The notes below the pieces were generated by a model. It was not told the origin of the DNA and searched no databases. It was given only the letters and a program-made list of their open reading frames with translations. Positions 9,236 through 18,195 of a stretch of DNA of 64,000 nucleotides are shown here, one piece after another (the first letter of the stretch is position 1; each line of letters opens with the position of its first letter). The stretch comes from Arthrobacter sulfonylureivorans. Lineage in GTDB: Bacteria; Actinomycetota; Actinomycetes; Actinomycetales; Micrococcaceae. The position numbers and the translations under genes are program-made. The DNA lies in assembly GCA_004000035.1 (NCBI GenBank), contig RJAE01000016.1, positions 19,977 through 83,976 on the forward strand, given 5' to 3'.

Positions 9236-10099
9236 GATCTGCCCTACCTCGGTGCGTTTCTCCGCTTGGAAAGCGTCTTCGGCCCGGCCGTAGGCCCAGT
9301 AGCCGGAGATCGAGACCTGATCGCGGGACAGTCCATGGTCCTTGAACAGTACGTCGCGCAGCGACTTCACCTCGCCGCGCTCGCCATGGACGAAGGCATC
9401 CACCCGGCCCTCGGGCCATTCCAGGGCTGAGATAGCGTCACGCAGCATGGTTGCGGTCCCGGGCGTCTGCCCGTGGCGGAACAGCCAGTGGATCTTCAAG
9501 CCGGCCGGGGTCTCCAGTTCCTGGACGTCGTCCTCGGAATCCACTTCCAGGAAGGCATGGCCGCGTGCGTCCGGAGCTAAGGCTTCAATGGCGGCGGCAA
9601 TGGCGGGGAGCGCTGAATCGTCGCCGGCAAGCAGGTACCAGTCGGCGTCGGGGTCCGGACGGTAGGCGCCGCCGGGGCCGTTGAACATCATCCAATCGCC
9701 CGGCTTGGCCCGCGCAGCCCACGGTCCGGCGAGGCCTTCATCGCCGTGGACCACAAAGTCCACCACAACTTCGCGCGTCTCGCGGTCTACTCGCCGCACT
9801 GTGTAGGTGCGGGTGACGGGGAGCTTGTCGGCCGGCAGCGTTTCCTTGAGCTCCGCCACATTGACCGGGAGCTCCACGTCCAGGGACGGATCCAGGAAGA
9901 AGATCTTGATGTACGGGTCTGTCGCCTCCTTCGCTGCATACCGCTCGGCAAACGAATCAAAGGCATCCCCACTGGCAAAGACGCGGACCATGTGCTTCGA
10001 AAGCCACTCGGTGCGCGTTACCTGGAGGTTGGTCTGCACCCGTGGCGGCCGGCCGCTCCGTCCGGGGCGGGCTGGGGCTGCTGCCGGTTGCGTCTGCAT
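9212..10099 (-). CDS. Siderophore-interacting protein (NAD(P)H-dependent ferric-siderophore reductase)
   Basis: This 295-residue flavoprotein belongs to the ViuB/SIP family, which releases iron in the cytoplasm by reducing ferric siderophores. The N-terminal FAD-binding barrel contains RTYTVRRVDRETREVVVDFVVHG and the GPAGPWA-like loop (here GLAGPWAARAKPGD). The C-terminal half contains the SIP NAD(P)H-binding fold, with WYLLAGDDSALPAI and the terminal YWAYGRAEDA motif. The ATG at 10099 has AGGAG about ten bases upstream. An IdeR/DtxR-type iron box lies about 35 bases upstream, and an IdeR-type repressor is encoded at 30.1 kb, so iron repression is likely. Confidence 0.92.
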   Translation of the reverse strand: MQTQPAAAPARPGRSGRPPRVQTNLQVTRTEWLSKHMVRVFASGDAFDSFAERYAAKEATDPYIKIFFLDPSLDVELPVNVAELKETLPADKLPVTRTYTVRRVDRETREVVVDFVVHGDEGLAGPWAARAKPGDWMMFNGPGGAYRPDPDADWYLLAGDDSALPAIAAAIEALAPDARGHAFLEVDSEDDVQELETPAGLKIHWLFRHGQTPGTATMLRDAISALEWPEGRVDAFVHGERGEVKSLRDVLFKDHGLSRDQVSISGYWAYGRAEDAFQAEKRTEVGQIFPENVQA

Positions 10100-10128
10100 A
10101 GGGGTATTACTCCTGACAAAGGGAAACT

Positions 10129-10147
10129 GCTACTTAGGCAAACCTAA
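10129..10147 (-). promoter_or_regulatory. Iron box (IdeR/DtxR operator) for the SIP gene
   Basis: This 19-mer matches the DtxR/IdeR consensus TTAGGTTAGGCTAACCTAA at 13 positions and contains the arms TTAGG and CCTAA. It sits directly upstream of the ferric-siderophore reductase start. The known family role of both gene and motif supports iron-dependent repression. Confidence 0.65.
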
Positions 10148-10295
10148 CCCACGGGCAGGTGATTCCCAATTTGTGGGTGCGAAAGGTCATATTGGCCGGG
10201 ACGGGCGGCCGCCGGTCACGGAGCTTCGGGCATCTGCTATCCGCCAACTGCCGTACCTCTCCACGTTCGGCACTTGCTGTCCATCTTCAGCAGGA

Positions 10296-10369
10296 ACTGT
10301 CCATGTCTTGGCGAGACGCAAGCTCCTGACCTGCGGCGACGCTGAACGTCTGCGCAAAACGTGGACAGT
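10296..10369. repeat. Imperfect 23-bp inverted repeat
   Basis: The arms at 10296-10318 and 10347-10369 match at 18 of 23 positions, beginning with ACTGTCCA on the left and ending with TGGACAGT on the right, around a 28-base spacer. A third partial copy (CTGTCCATCTTCAGCAGG) precedes the left arm. It lies in the 500-base gap between the SIP and ung genes and could be a REP-like intergenic element. No protein-coding content was found. Confidence 0.6.
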
Positions 10370-10443
10370 GTCGGTGCCGCGCCGCCGATGGGGCGGGGAA
10401 ACGTCCTTGCCCCAAGCGGCCGGAGCGCAGCGCCGCCCACGCC

Positions 10444-10597
10444 TCAGCGGAGCGCCCACGCCGCCGCCTCAGCGGACCGCCCACGCCGCCGCCTCAGCGC
10501 AGCGCATTACCCACGCCGCCTCAGCGGAGCGCCCACGCCGCCGCCTCAGCGGAGCGCCCACGCCGCCGCCTCAGCGCAGCGCATTACCCACGCCGCC
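10444..10597. repeat. Higher-order minisatellite abutting the ung stop codon
   Basis: Six short units follow the order A-A-B-A-A-B, where A is 25 bp (10444, 10469, 10521, 10546) and B is 27 bp (10494, 10571), giving two 77-bp super-repeats. The next unit boundary, 10598, is exactly the stop codon of ung, and the unit starts (TCAGCGCAGCGC) copy the last ung codons. The array therefore looks like expansion of the 3' end of ung. It is not a CRISPR: units are contiguous without spacers. Confidence 0.85.
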
Positions 10598-11353
10598 TCA
10601 GCGCAGCGCCCACTCCACGGGCTCGGCGTGCTGGGCGGCCAGCAGTTCGTTGACCCGGCTGAAGGGCCGCGAGCCGAAGAAACCCCGGGATGCCGACAGT
10701 GGGCTGGGGTGCGCGGTCTCGATCCGCGGCACGTGTTCCAGCACCGGTGCCAGTTGCTGGGCTTCCCGGCCCCAGAGCAGTGCCACCAGCGGGCCGCCGC
10801 GTTGGGCCAGCGCCCGGACCGCCAGTTCCGTGATTTGCTCCCACCCCTTGTTCCGGTGCGAGCCGGCCTTGCCTGCTTCAACGGTCAGGCAGCGGTTGAG
10901 CAGCAGCACGCCCTGGTCACTCCAGGCGCTCAAGTCCCCGTGCTGCGGCGGCCTGAACCCCAGGTCCATCTGCAGTTCCTTGTAGATGTTGGCCAGGCTG
11001 CGCGGTAGCGGCCGGACGTGCCGTTCCACCGCGAACGACAATCCGATGGAATGCCCCGGCGTGGGGTAGGGGTCCTGACCGACGATCAGCACCTTGACCT
11101 TGGACAGCGGCCGCTGGAACGCCCGCAATACGTTCCCCGGCGCGGGCAGCAGGGTCTTGCCCGCGGCGCGCTCGCCGTCCAGATAGGAGGCAAGGTCCCA
11201 GAGCAGCGGTTCGGCCGGCGCCAGCACCTCGGCCCACTCAGGGTGGATCACGCCCGCCAGTTCCTGCGGTGCGGCGAATGGATACGGTGCGCCGAAGTCC
11301 GCGGCTGGCGGGTGGGCAGGCAGCGGAAAGAGGGCACCGTCGTCGTAGTTCAC
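10598..11353 (-). CDS. ung: Uracil-DNA glycosylase, family 1
   Basis: This 251-residue enzyme excises uracil from DNA in base-excision repair. It carries the catalytic family-1 motif [11 protein letters not shown] with the water-activating aspartate, and a C-terminal segment with [21 protein letters not shown], the DNA-intercalation loop of Ung enzymes. The GTG at 11353 was chosen because it starts the conserved region; upstream codons are not family-like and the ribosome binding site is weak. The stop codon is the boundary of a repeat array. A DUF3263 gene is divergently transcribed upstream. Confidence 0.93.
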   Translation of the reverse strand: MNYDDGALFPLPAHPPAADFGAPYPFAAPQELAGVIHPEWAEVLAPAEPLLWDLASYLDGERAAGKTLLPAPGNVLRAFQRPLSKVKVLIVGQDPYPTPGHSIGLSFAVERHVRPLPRSLANIYKELQMDLGFRPPQHGDLSAWSDQGVLLLNRCLTVEAGKAGSHRNKGWEQITELAVRALAQRGGPLVALLWGREAQQLAPVLEHVPRIETAHPSPLSASRGFFGSRPFSRVNELLAAQHAEPVEWALR

Positions 11354-11514
11354 CGTTCTATCTTTGCGGATAATGGCCGCCGGCCGGCAATCAGGCCCGG
11401 CTGAAGGGGAGCGAACAAGAACCCCAGGGGATCGAATGACAGGCCTGTGATTCGCCCTTATCATGGAGAAGGTATTGATTGCCGCCGGCAAGTACTAGGA
11501 AGAGCAGGTGTGTT

Positions 11515-11823
11515 GTGGCAGGTTCGGCCGAGGCCAGTGCGTTTTCACTCGAGGCCGAGGTTGACGACGCCAGCCCGCTGAGCGAGCGCGACCAGCGGAT
11601 GCTGGCGCTGGAGCGGCAGTGGTGGAAGTACGCCGGCGCCAAGGAACAGGCCATCCGCGAACTGTTCGACATGTCCGCTACGCACTACTACCAGATCCTC
11701 AACGCGCTGATCGACACCGAGGATGCGCTGGCGCACGATCCGATGCTGGTGAAGAGATTGCGTAGACTACGTACGTCCCGCCAGCGCGCGCGCACTGCTC
11801 GCCGGCTGGGCACCGACGCCTGA
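11515..11823 (+). CDS. DUF3263 domain protein
   Basis: This small protein of about 102 residues contains the actinobacterial DUF3263 domain, recognisable from LSERDQRMLALERQWWK and the helix-turn-helix-like MSATHYYQILNALIDT segment followed by a basic C-terminus (RLRRLRTSRQRARTARR). The domain suggests DNA binding, but its function is not known. GTG at 11515 has AGGA about fourteen bases upstream. The LytR_C protein gene follows 60 bases later on the same strand and is its usual neighbour in Arthrobacter-type genomes, so the two probably form an operon. Confidence 0.85.
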   Translation: MAGSAEASAFSLEAEVDDASPLSERDQRMLALERQWWKYAGAKEQAIRELFDMSATHYYQILNALIDTEDALAHDPMLVKRLRRLRTSRQRARTARRLGTDA

Positions 11824-11883
11824 TTCCGGGACCGCCCGGGAGGCCGGTTCCCGATACTCCACCACCAAGGATGCAGCACCGCG

Positions 11884-12522
11884 ATGACCAAGTACCCCCG
11901 GGATGAGTTCGACCAGGTCCCTGAAACTTCAGACCGCCACGGTGTGCATCGCGCCCGCATGGCGACGCCGAAGTCCAACGGCCTGGGCCTGATCATCCTG
12001 GCCGCTGCCCTGGCGCTGGCGGTCGGAGCCTTGTCCTTCTTCGTGCTGCCGCTGCTGGGGACCGGCGGACCTTCGAGCCCGGTCGCCGGAGCAACCAGCA
12101 CGCCGGCCGCAACCGCCTCGGCATCGCCGTCGGCAACTGAGCAGGAAAGTAAAAGCGCCGAAGCGGAAGCCACCACGGAGCCGAGCGATGAGGCCACGCC
12201 GGAGCCCACCGACGAAGCAACCGACGAGCCCACCGAAGAGGCCGCGGCGGTTAACAAGCAGGATCCGGTGATGATCCTCAACGGTGCAGGCGTGTCCGGG
12301 CTGGCCGGCACGGTATCGCAGACCGTGCAGAACGACGGCTGGACCATCGCCGTGGTGGACAACTGGGGCGGCGCACCGCTGGCCGGATCGGTGATCTTCT
12401 ACAACCCGGGCCAGGAAGCCAACGCCCAGGCCCTCGGGGAACTGCTCGGCATCACCGATCTGCAGGAAAACGGTGACGTCTCGCAATACGTCACCGTGGC
12501 GCTAGGCCCCGGCTACCGCTAG
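11884..12522 (+). CDS. LytR C-terminal domain membrane-anchored protein
   Basis: This 212-residue protein has a cytoplasmic N-terminus, one membrane helix (about residues 35-55), an extracellular low-complexity linker rich in Ala, Thr, Glu and Pro, and a C-terminal LytR_C domain (VMILNGAGVSGLAG through QYVTVALGPGYR). LytR_C domains occur on LCP-type cell-wall ligases but also alone, as here without the LCP catalytic domain. A role at the cell envelope is likely, but the specific function is unknown. It follows the DUF3263 gene. Confidence 0.82.
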   Translation: MTKYPRDEFDQVPETSDRHGVHRARMATPKSNGLGLIILAAALALAVGALSFFVLPLLGTGGPSSPVAGATSTPAATASASPSATEQESKSAEAEATTEPSDEATPEPTDEATDEPTEEAAAVNKQDPVMILNGAGVSGLAGTVSQTVQNDGWTIAVVDNWGGAPLAGSVIFYNPGQEANAQALGELLGITDLQENGDVSQYVTVALGPGYR

Positions 12523-12674
12523 GCGGCCGCACCTGGTTTAGAGGATTTCGGTTACGCCTCAATAACATTAAGTGTGCCTTAGGTCACTTTCCGCTCCATG
12601 CGTAGATAGGGTGAGACCACCCTGCCGCTGAACCGTCTGCGGCAGAGGCGGAACTACTGAGTATGGAGAACACT

Positions 12675-12881
12675 ATGGCGCTGGGAACCGTCAAATGGTT
12701 CAATGCGGAAAAGGGCTACGGCTTCATCACCGTGGACGAAGAAAATTCCGATGTATTTGTCCACTGGTCCGCAATTCAGATGGATGGTTACCGTTCCCTG
12801 GATGAAGGGCAGCGCGTGGAGTTCCAGATCGGCCAGGGCCAGAAGGGCCCGCAGGCCGAAGAAGTCCGGGTCGCTCCTTAG
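12675..12881 (+). CDS. Cold shock protein, CspA family
   Basis: This 68-residue single cold-shock domain protein is a nucleic-acid chaperone. The RNA-binding motifs RNP1 (KGYGFITV) and RNP2 (DVFVHWSAI) are both visible, and the start is [17 protein letters not shown] 12675 was chosen over 12663 because GGAG lies six bases before it and the family begins at this point. It stands alone between the LytR_C gene and a strong terminator. Confidence 0.94.
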   Translation: MALGTVKWFNAEKGYGFITVDEENSDVFVHWSAIQMDGYRSLDEGQRVEFQIGQGQKGPQAEEVRVAP

Positions 12882-12899
12882 CAGGACATTAACGACGAC

Positions 12900-12934
12900 G
12901 GCGGTGGAGGCTCGGGTGCCTCCACCGCCTTTTT
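12900..12934 (+). terminator. Rho-independent terminator of the cold shock gene
   Basis: A perfect 12-bp stem (12900-12911 with 12918-12929) is followed directly by five T residues. This is a textbook intrinsic terminator 18 bases past the stop. Confidence 0.92.
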
Positions 12935-12959
12935 CGCCGGGGCTGGCTGAGCAGCGGAT

Positions 12960-13064
12960 GGGACGCGCTGCGCAGTGACTGGGACGCGCTGCGCAATGAC
13001 TGGCACGTGCTGCGCAGTGACTGGGACGTGGTGCCCGGCGGCTGGGCTGTGATGAGCGGCGGGC
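12960..13064. repeat. 21-bp tandem repeat, five degenerating units
   Basis: Units start at 12960, 12981, 13002, 13023 and 13044. The first three are nearly identical (gggacgcgctgcgcagtgact type) and the last two diverge. The period is a multiple of three, so the minus strand reads a heptapeptide repeat, but no convincing gene contains it. The array fills the gap between the cold shock terminator and the TM2 gene end. Confidence 0.8.
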
Positions 13065-13085
13065 ATTGTTACGTGAGCGGGCGGG

Positions 13086-13664
13086 CTACTCTTTCAGCGG
13101 CACGCCGCGGGCGTCGCGCTTGAACGGTTCCGCCCCGACCAGGATCATGATGCCTTCAATGAAGCCCCACACGGCGCCGACGCCGAAGGTCAGGAACGTG
13201 ACCACGATCTGCAGCACGCCAATGCCGATGTGGCCGAGGTAGAAGCGGTGGACCCCCAGTCCGCCCAGGAGGATGCCCAGGAGGCCGCCGACCAGACGCG
13301 ACTTCTGCTCCGGGTAGTAATAGCCCTGCGGAGTTCCGTAATACTGCTGGCCGTAGGGCTGGCCCGGCTGGCCGTATTGGCCCGGCTGACCCGGCTGACC
13401 CGGCTGGCCGTATTGCGGGCCGGGTTGACCGTAGGGCTGGCCGGGCTGGGGCGGATGCTGCGAGTAAGGCCGGCCGGAAGCGCCATACGGCTGCTGGCCG
13501 GGAGTGCTTGGCTGTTCTCCCGAAGCGCCATCCGGCTGCTGGCCCGAGGGCTGTCCGGCGGGACCGCCGTGCGGCGGCTGCCCGATCGGCTTCGTCGGGT
13601 TGGCTCCCGTTCCCAAGGGTTCGGTGGGGTTGCTGGCGTTCTTCTCGTCGCCTGGTTCAGTCAT
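13086..13664 (-). CDS. TM2 domain protein with Gly/Pro/Gln-rich N-terminus
   Basis: This 192-residue protein has a disordered N-terminal two thirds made of GQPYGQPG-like repeats, then a C-terminal TM2 domain of two membrane helices: KSRLVGGLLGILLGGLGVHRFYLG, then a second helix ending in GFIEGIMILVG. TM2 proteins are small envelope proteins of unknown function. GGAG lies just upstream of the ATG at 13664. The repeats are low-complexity and may vary between strains. Confidence 0.88.
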   Translation of the reverse strand: MTEPGDEKNASNPTEPLGTGANPTKPIGQPPHGGPAGQPSGQQPDGASGEQPSTPGQQPYGASGRPYSQHPPQPGQPYGQPGPQYGQPGQPGQPGQYGQPGQPYGQQYYGTPQGYYYPEQKSRLVGGLLGILLGGLGVHRFYLGHIGIGVLQIVVTFLTFGVGAVWGFIEGIMILVGAEPFKRDARGVPLKE

Positions 13665-13834
13665 GGTTTCTCCGACCTTGCCCGTTGCCGGGCTGCTAAC
13701 AGCTGGTTTCTCTTACCAGCCAATCTACGCGCGAGGCCCCGGCCGTATCCATGGGGGTCCACCCTGATTGTTTGTCCGGGGTCGGTCAGGGTGATTCGCC
13801 CTCCGCGAAGTGGGCTGATTGAGCCGCCCAACAG

Positions 13835-13861
13835 GTTGCACTCGACACCGTCGAGTGCTAA
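13835..13861. promoter_or_regulatory. CIRCE element 1 (HrcA operator)
   Basis: GTTGCACTC-N9-GAGTGCTAA matches the CIRCE inverted repeat (TTAGCACTC-N9-GAGTGCTAA) with a perfect right arm and two mismatches in the left arm. It lies upstream of groEL and is known in this context to bind the HrcA repressor. Confidence 0.85.
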
Positions 13862-13869
13862 TTATTGAG

Positions 13870-13896
13870 TTAGCACTCTCGCGGGCCGACTGCTAA
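13870..13896. promoter_or_regulatory. CIRCE element 2 (HrcA operator)
   Basis: TTAGCACTC-N9-GACTGCTAA has a perfect left arm and one mismatch in the right arm. It lies 35 bp (centre to centre) from the first CIRCE element. The 163 bases that follow, up to the groEL start, form a long leader in which no other element was recognised. Confidence 0.87.
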
Positions 13897-14053
13897 GAAG
13901 TCTCCGTGGGGGGTGAAACCCGCCACCTGATGTGAGGTGAGCGGCGCGGCGTACCGAAATCGCCGTCGTCGTGAGCCGTCCGTCGCGGGCACCGCAGGTG
14001 GCCAGCAGCCGTCAAAAGCTGCGTCCAGTGTCTATTGTCCAGAAGGGACGTAA

Positions 14054-15688
<1,635 letters not shown>

Positions 15689-15737
15689 GCTTCCCTGCCA
15701 CCTACCTCGGCCTGGTAAACAGGCCATGGTTGACGCG

Positions 15738-15768
15738 AGGCGCGGTTCCCAGCACGGGAGCCGCGCCT
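15738..15768 (+). terminator. Terminator after groEL
   Basis: A 13-bp stem (15738-15750 with 15755-15768, one bulge or G-T pair) with an AGCA loop is followed by TTGCGGTTTT. It also lies at the 3' end of the converging DUF4031-HD gene. Confidence 0.75.
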
Positions 15769-15775
15769 TGCGGTT

Positions 15776-16699
15776 TTAACTCCTGTCCGTGCGCAGCCAG
15801 TCCGGGCCCTCGAGCTGCCAGGCATCCAGCTCCGCGGACAGGTTCCGCTTGGCGCGCTCCAGCCACTTCTCCCGCGCTGCAGGTGTGCGGTACAGCGGGT
15901 CCAGTTCCAGCAGCCGGCGGACGACGGCGGTGCGTCCGGCGGCGAAGTCGGCGTCGGCCACGTGGGCATAGTCTTGGCGGACGTTGCGGACATAGCTACG
16001 GTACTCCGCCGGCGCTCCGCCGAGGACGGCCAGATCGGCATCGCACAACAGCGCCCCGGATTCGTCCTGCGGGCCGGGGGAGTGTTCCGCCGTGAGCAGG
16101 ACCAGCCGGACCACTTCGGCCGTCTCGTCAGGGCCGATGCCCGCGGGAGGCAGGCTGGCTGCGGCTAGGTCCGCGGACTCCTGTTCATCCTGGCCAGCGC
16201 GGCCGTTGTAGACCGCGTCGTGGAACCAGGCCGCCAGCCACACCGCGCGCGGCCGGCGCCCGGAGTCCACGGACGGCGCGAGCTGCCCCAGCGCTTCCAA
16301 GACCGCCAGCAGGTGGCCGGGGCCGTGGTAATGGCGGTGCGGTTCCGCCCAGCGCTCCAGCAGTCCGCGGCCCAGATTCTCCTGCCCGGGCAGCAACTCG
16401 TTCCACCGACCCAGCAGTACGCGGCGCAGTTTTTCCGGGCGCTGCCGGGCCGGGACGCGTAGCCCGCTGGCCTGCAGCCGGCGGGTCAGCTCGCCGGCGC
16501 TGACCTCGACAGCTCCCAGCTCGACCAGTTCGCGGTAGCGGCTGACCGGCACGTCGTAGTGGTCCCGGTCGAAGGCACGCTCGCGGATCCCGGCGGCCGC
16601 GGCGAAGCGGTGCAGCTCGGCCAGCGAGCTGTCCGAGACGAGGTGCGAGAAGTGCGTGCCGTGGGCGGGCCAGAGCGGAGGATCGATGAGTATTGCCAC
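15776..16699 (-). CDS. DUF4031-HD domain fusion protein
   Basis: This 307-residue protein joins two modules. Residues 1-90 are a DUF4031 domain (ILIDPPLWPAHGTHFSHLVSD, with DHYDVP further on). Residues 95-307 are an HD-superfamily predicted metal-dependent phosphohydrolase with HYHGPGHLLAVLEAL, the HD pair in WLAAWFHDAVYN, and a later CDADLAVLGG stretch supplying another ligand aspartate. HD proteins of this type hydrolyse nucleotides or phosphoesters, but the substrate is unknown. The divergent neighbour encodes an RNase HI fusion, which may point to nucleic-acid metabolism. The two domains are in one uninterrupted frame. Confidence 0.82.
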   Translation of the reverse strand: MAILIDPPLWPAHGTHFSHLVSDSSLAELHRFAAAAGIRERAFDRDHYDVPVSRYRELVELGAVEVSAGELTRRLQASGLRVPARQRPEKLRRVLLGRWNELLPGQENLGRGLLERWAEPHRHYHGPGHLLAVLEALGQLAPSVDSGRRPRAVWLAAWFHDAVYNGRAGQDEQESADLAAASLPPAGIGPDETAEVVRLVLLTAEHSPGPQDESGALLCDADLAVLGGAPAEYRSYVRNVRQDYAHVADADFAAGRTAVVRRLLELDPLYRTPAAREKWLERAKRNLSAELDAWQLEGPDWLRTDRS

Positions 16700-16750
16700 C
16701 TGCCCAGCCTAGGGCCAGGAATGTCGGCCGGATCTGAAAAGATGGAAATC

Positions 16751-17755
16751 ATGACTATCACTGCTGCCGCCGACGGCTCCGCCCTCGGCAACCCCGGTCC
16801 GGCCGGCTGGGCTTGGTACATCGACAACACGGCGTGGGCTGCCGGCGGCTGGCCGCACGGCACCAACAACCAAGGCGAACTAATGGCCGTGCTGGATCTG
16901 TTCCGGGCAACCGCGCACGTGCCCCAGGAGCACCTGCGCGTGCTGTGCGACAGCCAGTACGTGATCAACTGCGTGACCAAGTGGATGCCGGGCTGGAAAC
17001 GGCGCGGCTGGAAGAAGGCCGACGGGAAGCCGGTGCTGAACGTCGACTTGCTCAAGGACATCGACGCAGTGATCAAGGGACGCAGCTACGAGTTCGAATG
17101 GGTCAAGGGCCACGCCGGCCACCCGCTGAACGAGGCCGCCGACGAACGGGCCCGCGCGGTGGCCGTGGCCTTCCAGAACGGAACCGGTGCACCGGCGGGT
17201 CCGGGGTTCCCGGGCGGACCGGGCACCTCGGGCAGCGCGGTTCTGGGAGCTGCGTCGGCCGGCGCGGCCCGTGCGGGAACCAGCCCGGCCGGCCGCCCAG
17301 CGGCGGAGCCCGTTCCTGCCCGCAACGGGTCACGGCCGGCAGTGGCAATGACCCCTGAACCGGATCTGTTCTCCGAACTGGAGGACTTCGCCAGCGACGA
17401 GGCGGCCGAGGGGTCGCCGGAAGAGCTGGTGGTCCGGTTGGAACAGCAACTTCTCAGCCCCGCGGTCCGCGCGGACTTCGGCCGGCTGGCTGTGCTGCTG
17501 CACCCTGACTTCGCCGAGATCGGCGAAGCCGGCCGGATGTGGACGCGGGACGCGATGATCAGCGAACTCCAGGAAAGCCCTGAGCTGGATGCCTCGCTGG
17601 AGGTCTTCGCCGTCGAACGGCTCGGCGAAGACAGCATCCTGCTGACCTACCGCAGTATCCGCCGCGAGGGGTCCGCCCTGCGCAGTTCGCTCTGGCTGCG
17701 GGACGGCCAACAGTGGCGCCTGCGCTTCCACCAGGGCACACCCGAACAGGGCTGA
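16751..17755 (+). CDS. RNase HI fused to a C-terminal NTF2-like (DUF4440-type) domain
   Basis: The first 140 residues are a ribonuclease HI domain that degrades RNA in RNA-DNA hybrids. Its four carboxylates are in place: Asp8 in AADGSALGNPG, Glu43 in NNQGELMAVL, Asp67 in CDSQYV and Asp131 in NEAADERA, with the catalytic-loop His in KGHAGHPLN. An Ala/Pro/Gly-rich linker (about 145-205) leads to a domain of about 120 residues resembling the SnoaL/DUF4440 NTF2-like fold (LHPDFAEIGEAGRMWTRDAMI). Several starts are possible; ATG 16751 begins the conserved part. The total of 334 residues is twice the usual RNase HI length. Confidence 0.87.
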   Translation: MTITAAADGSALGNPGPAGWAWYIDNTAWAAGGWPHGTNNQGELMAVLDLFRATAHVPQEHLRVLCDSQYVINCVTKWMPGWKRRGWKKADGKPVLNVDLLKDIDAVIKGRSYEFEWVKGHAGHPLNEAADERARAVAVAFQNGTGAPAGPGFPGGPGTSGSAVLGAASAGAARAGTSPAGRPAAEPVPARNGSRPAVAMTPEPDLFSELEDFASDEAAEGSPEELVVRLEQQLLSPAVRADFGRLAVLLHPDFAEIGEAGRMWTRDAMISELQESPELDASLEVFAVERLGEDSILLTYRSIRREGSALRSSLWLRDGQQWRLRFHQGTPEQG

Positions 17756-17786
17756 GCGGCGGCGCCCGCACCCGGCCGGACAGTGC

Positions 17787-18077
17787 TCAGGCCAGGAACA
17801 TCCGGGCGTTGGCTTCCTCCGCCTGCAGGTACTGCTGCGAGGCGTGGGACAACGCCGCGTTGATGCTGGCCAGGGATTCCTCCACTTTCAGCTGGGTGGC
17901 CCGCCAGTCCGTGACGAGTTGCTGGAAGTTCGCTGCCGCCGCGCCGGTCCAGAGCGACTCCAACTCGCGCAGTCCGGACTGCATGGTGTTCACCTCCGCC
18001 TGCAGCCGCCCGATGGTGCCCTGCACCGCCATGCTCTTGGCGGCGAGGGCCTCGCTGTCTACTTGGAATACGGCCAT
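17787..18077 (-). CDS. WXG100 family (ESX-type) small protein
   Basis: This 96-residue all-helical protein has the central WxG motif (LWTGAAAANF, about residues 43-45) between two amphipathic helices, as in EsxA/EsxB substrates of type VII secretion. GGAGG precedes the ATG. No EccC/EssC ATPase or other ESX component is encoded nearby, so the secretion apparatus, if present, lies elsewhere. It could instead be a stand-alone WXG protein with another role. Confidence 0.85.
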   Translation of the reverse strand: MAVFQVDSEALAAKSMAVQGTIGRLQAEVNTMQSGLRELESLWTGAAAANFQQLVTDWRATQLKVEESLASINAALSHASQQYLQAEEANARMFLA

Positions 18078-18195
18078 GGTGTCCTCCGCTGGTGGTGTAT
18101 CTATCCGACACCGTTCAGGCTAGGCAGCCGTGGACGCTGCCGCGAGGCTCCGGCCGCCGGTTGTGGATAACCGGATGCGTCGGGAGCGTTGTGGA

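Noticed and set aside
10444-10597. Possible CRISPR array
   Set aside because: Units are contiguous 25- and 27-bp copies without unique spacers, derived from the end of ung, and no cas genes are present.
12878-13066. Minus-strand 62-codon frame with heptapeptide repeats
   Set aside because: It overlaps a strong terminator and reflects a 21-bp DNA repeat; no translation signals are seen.
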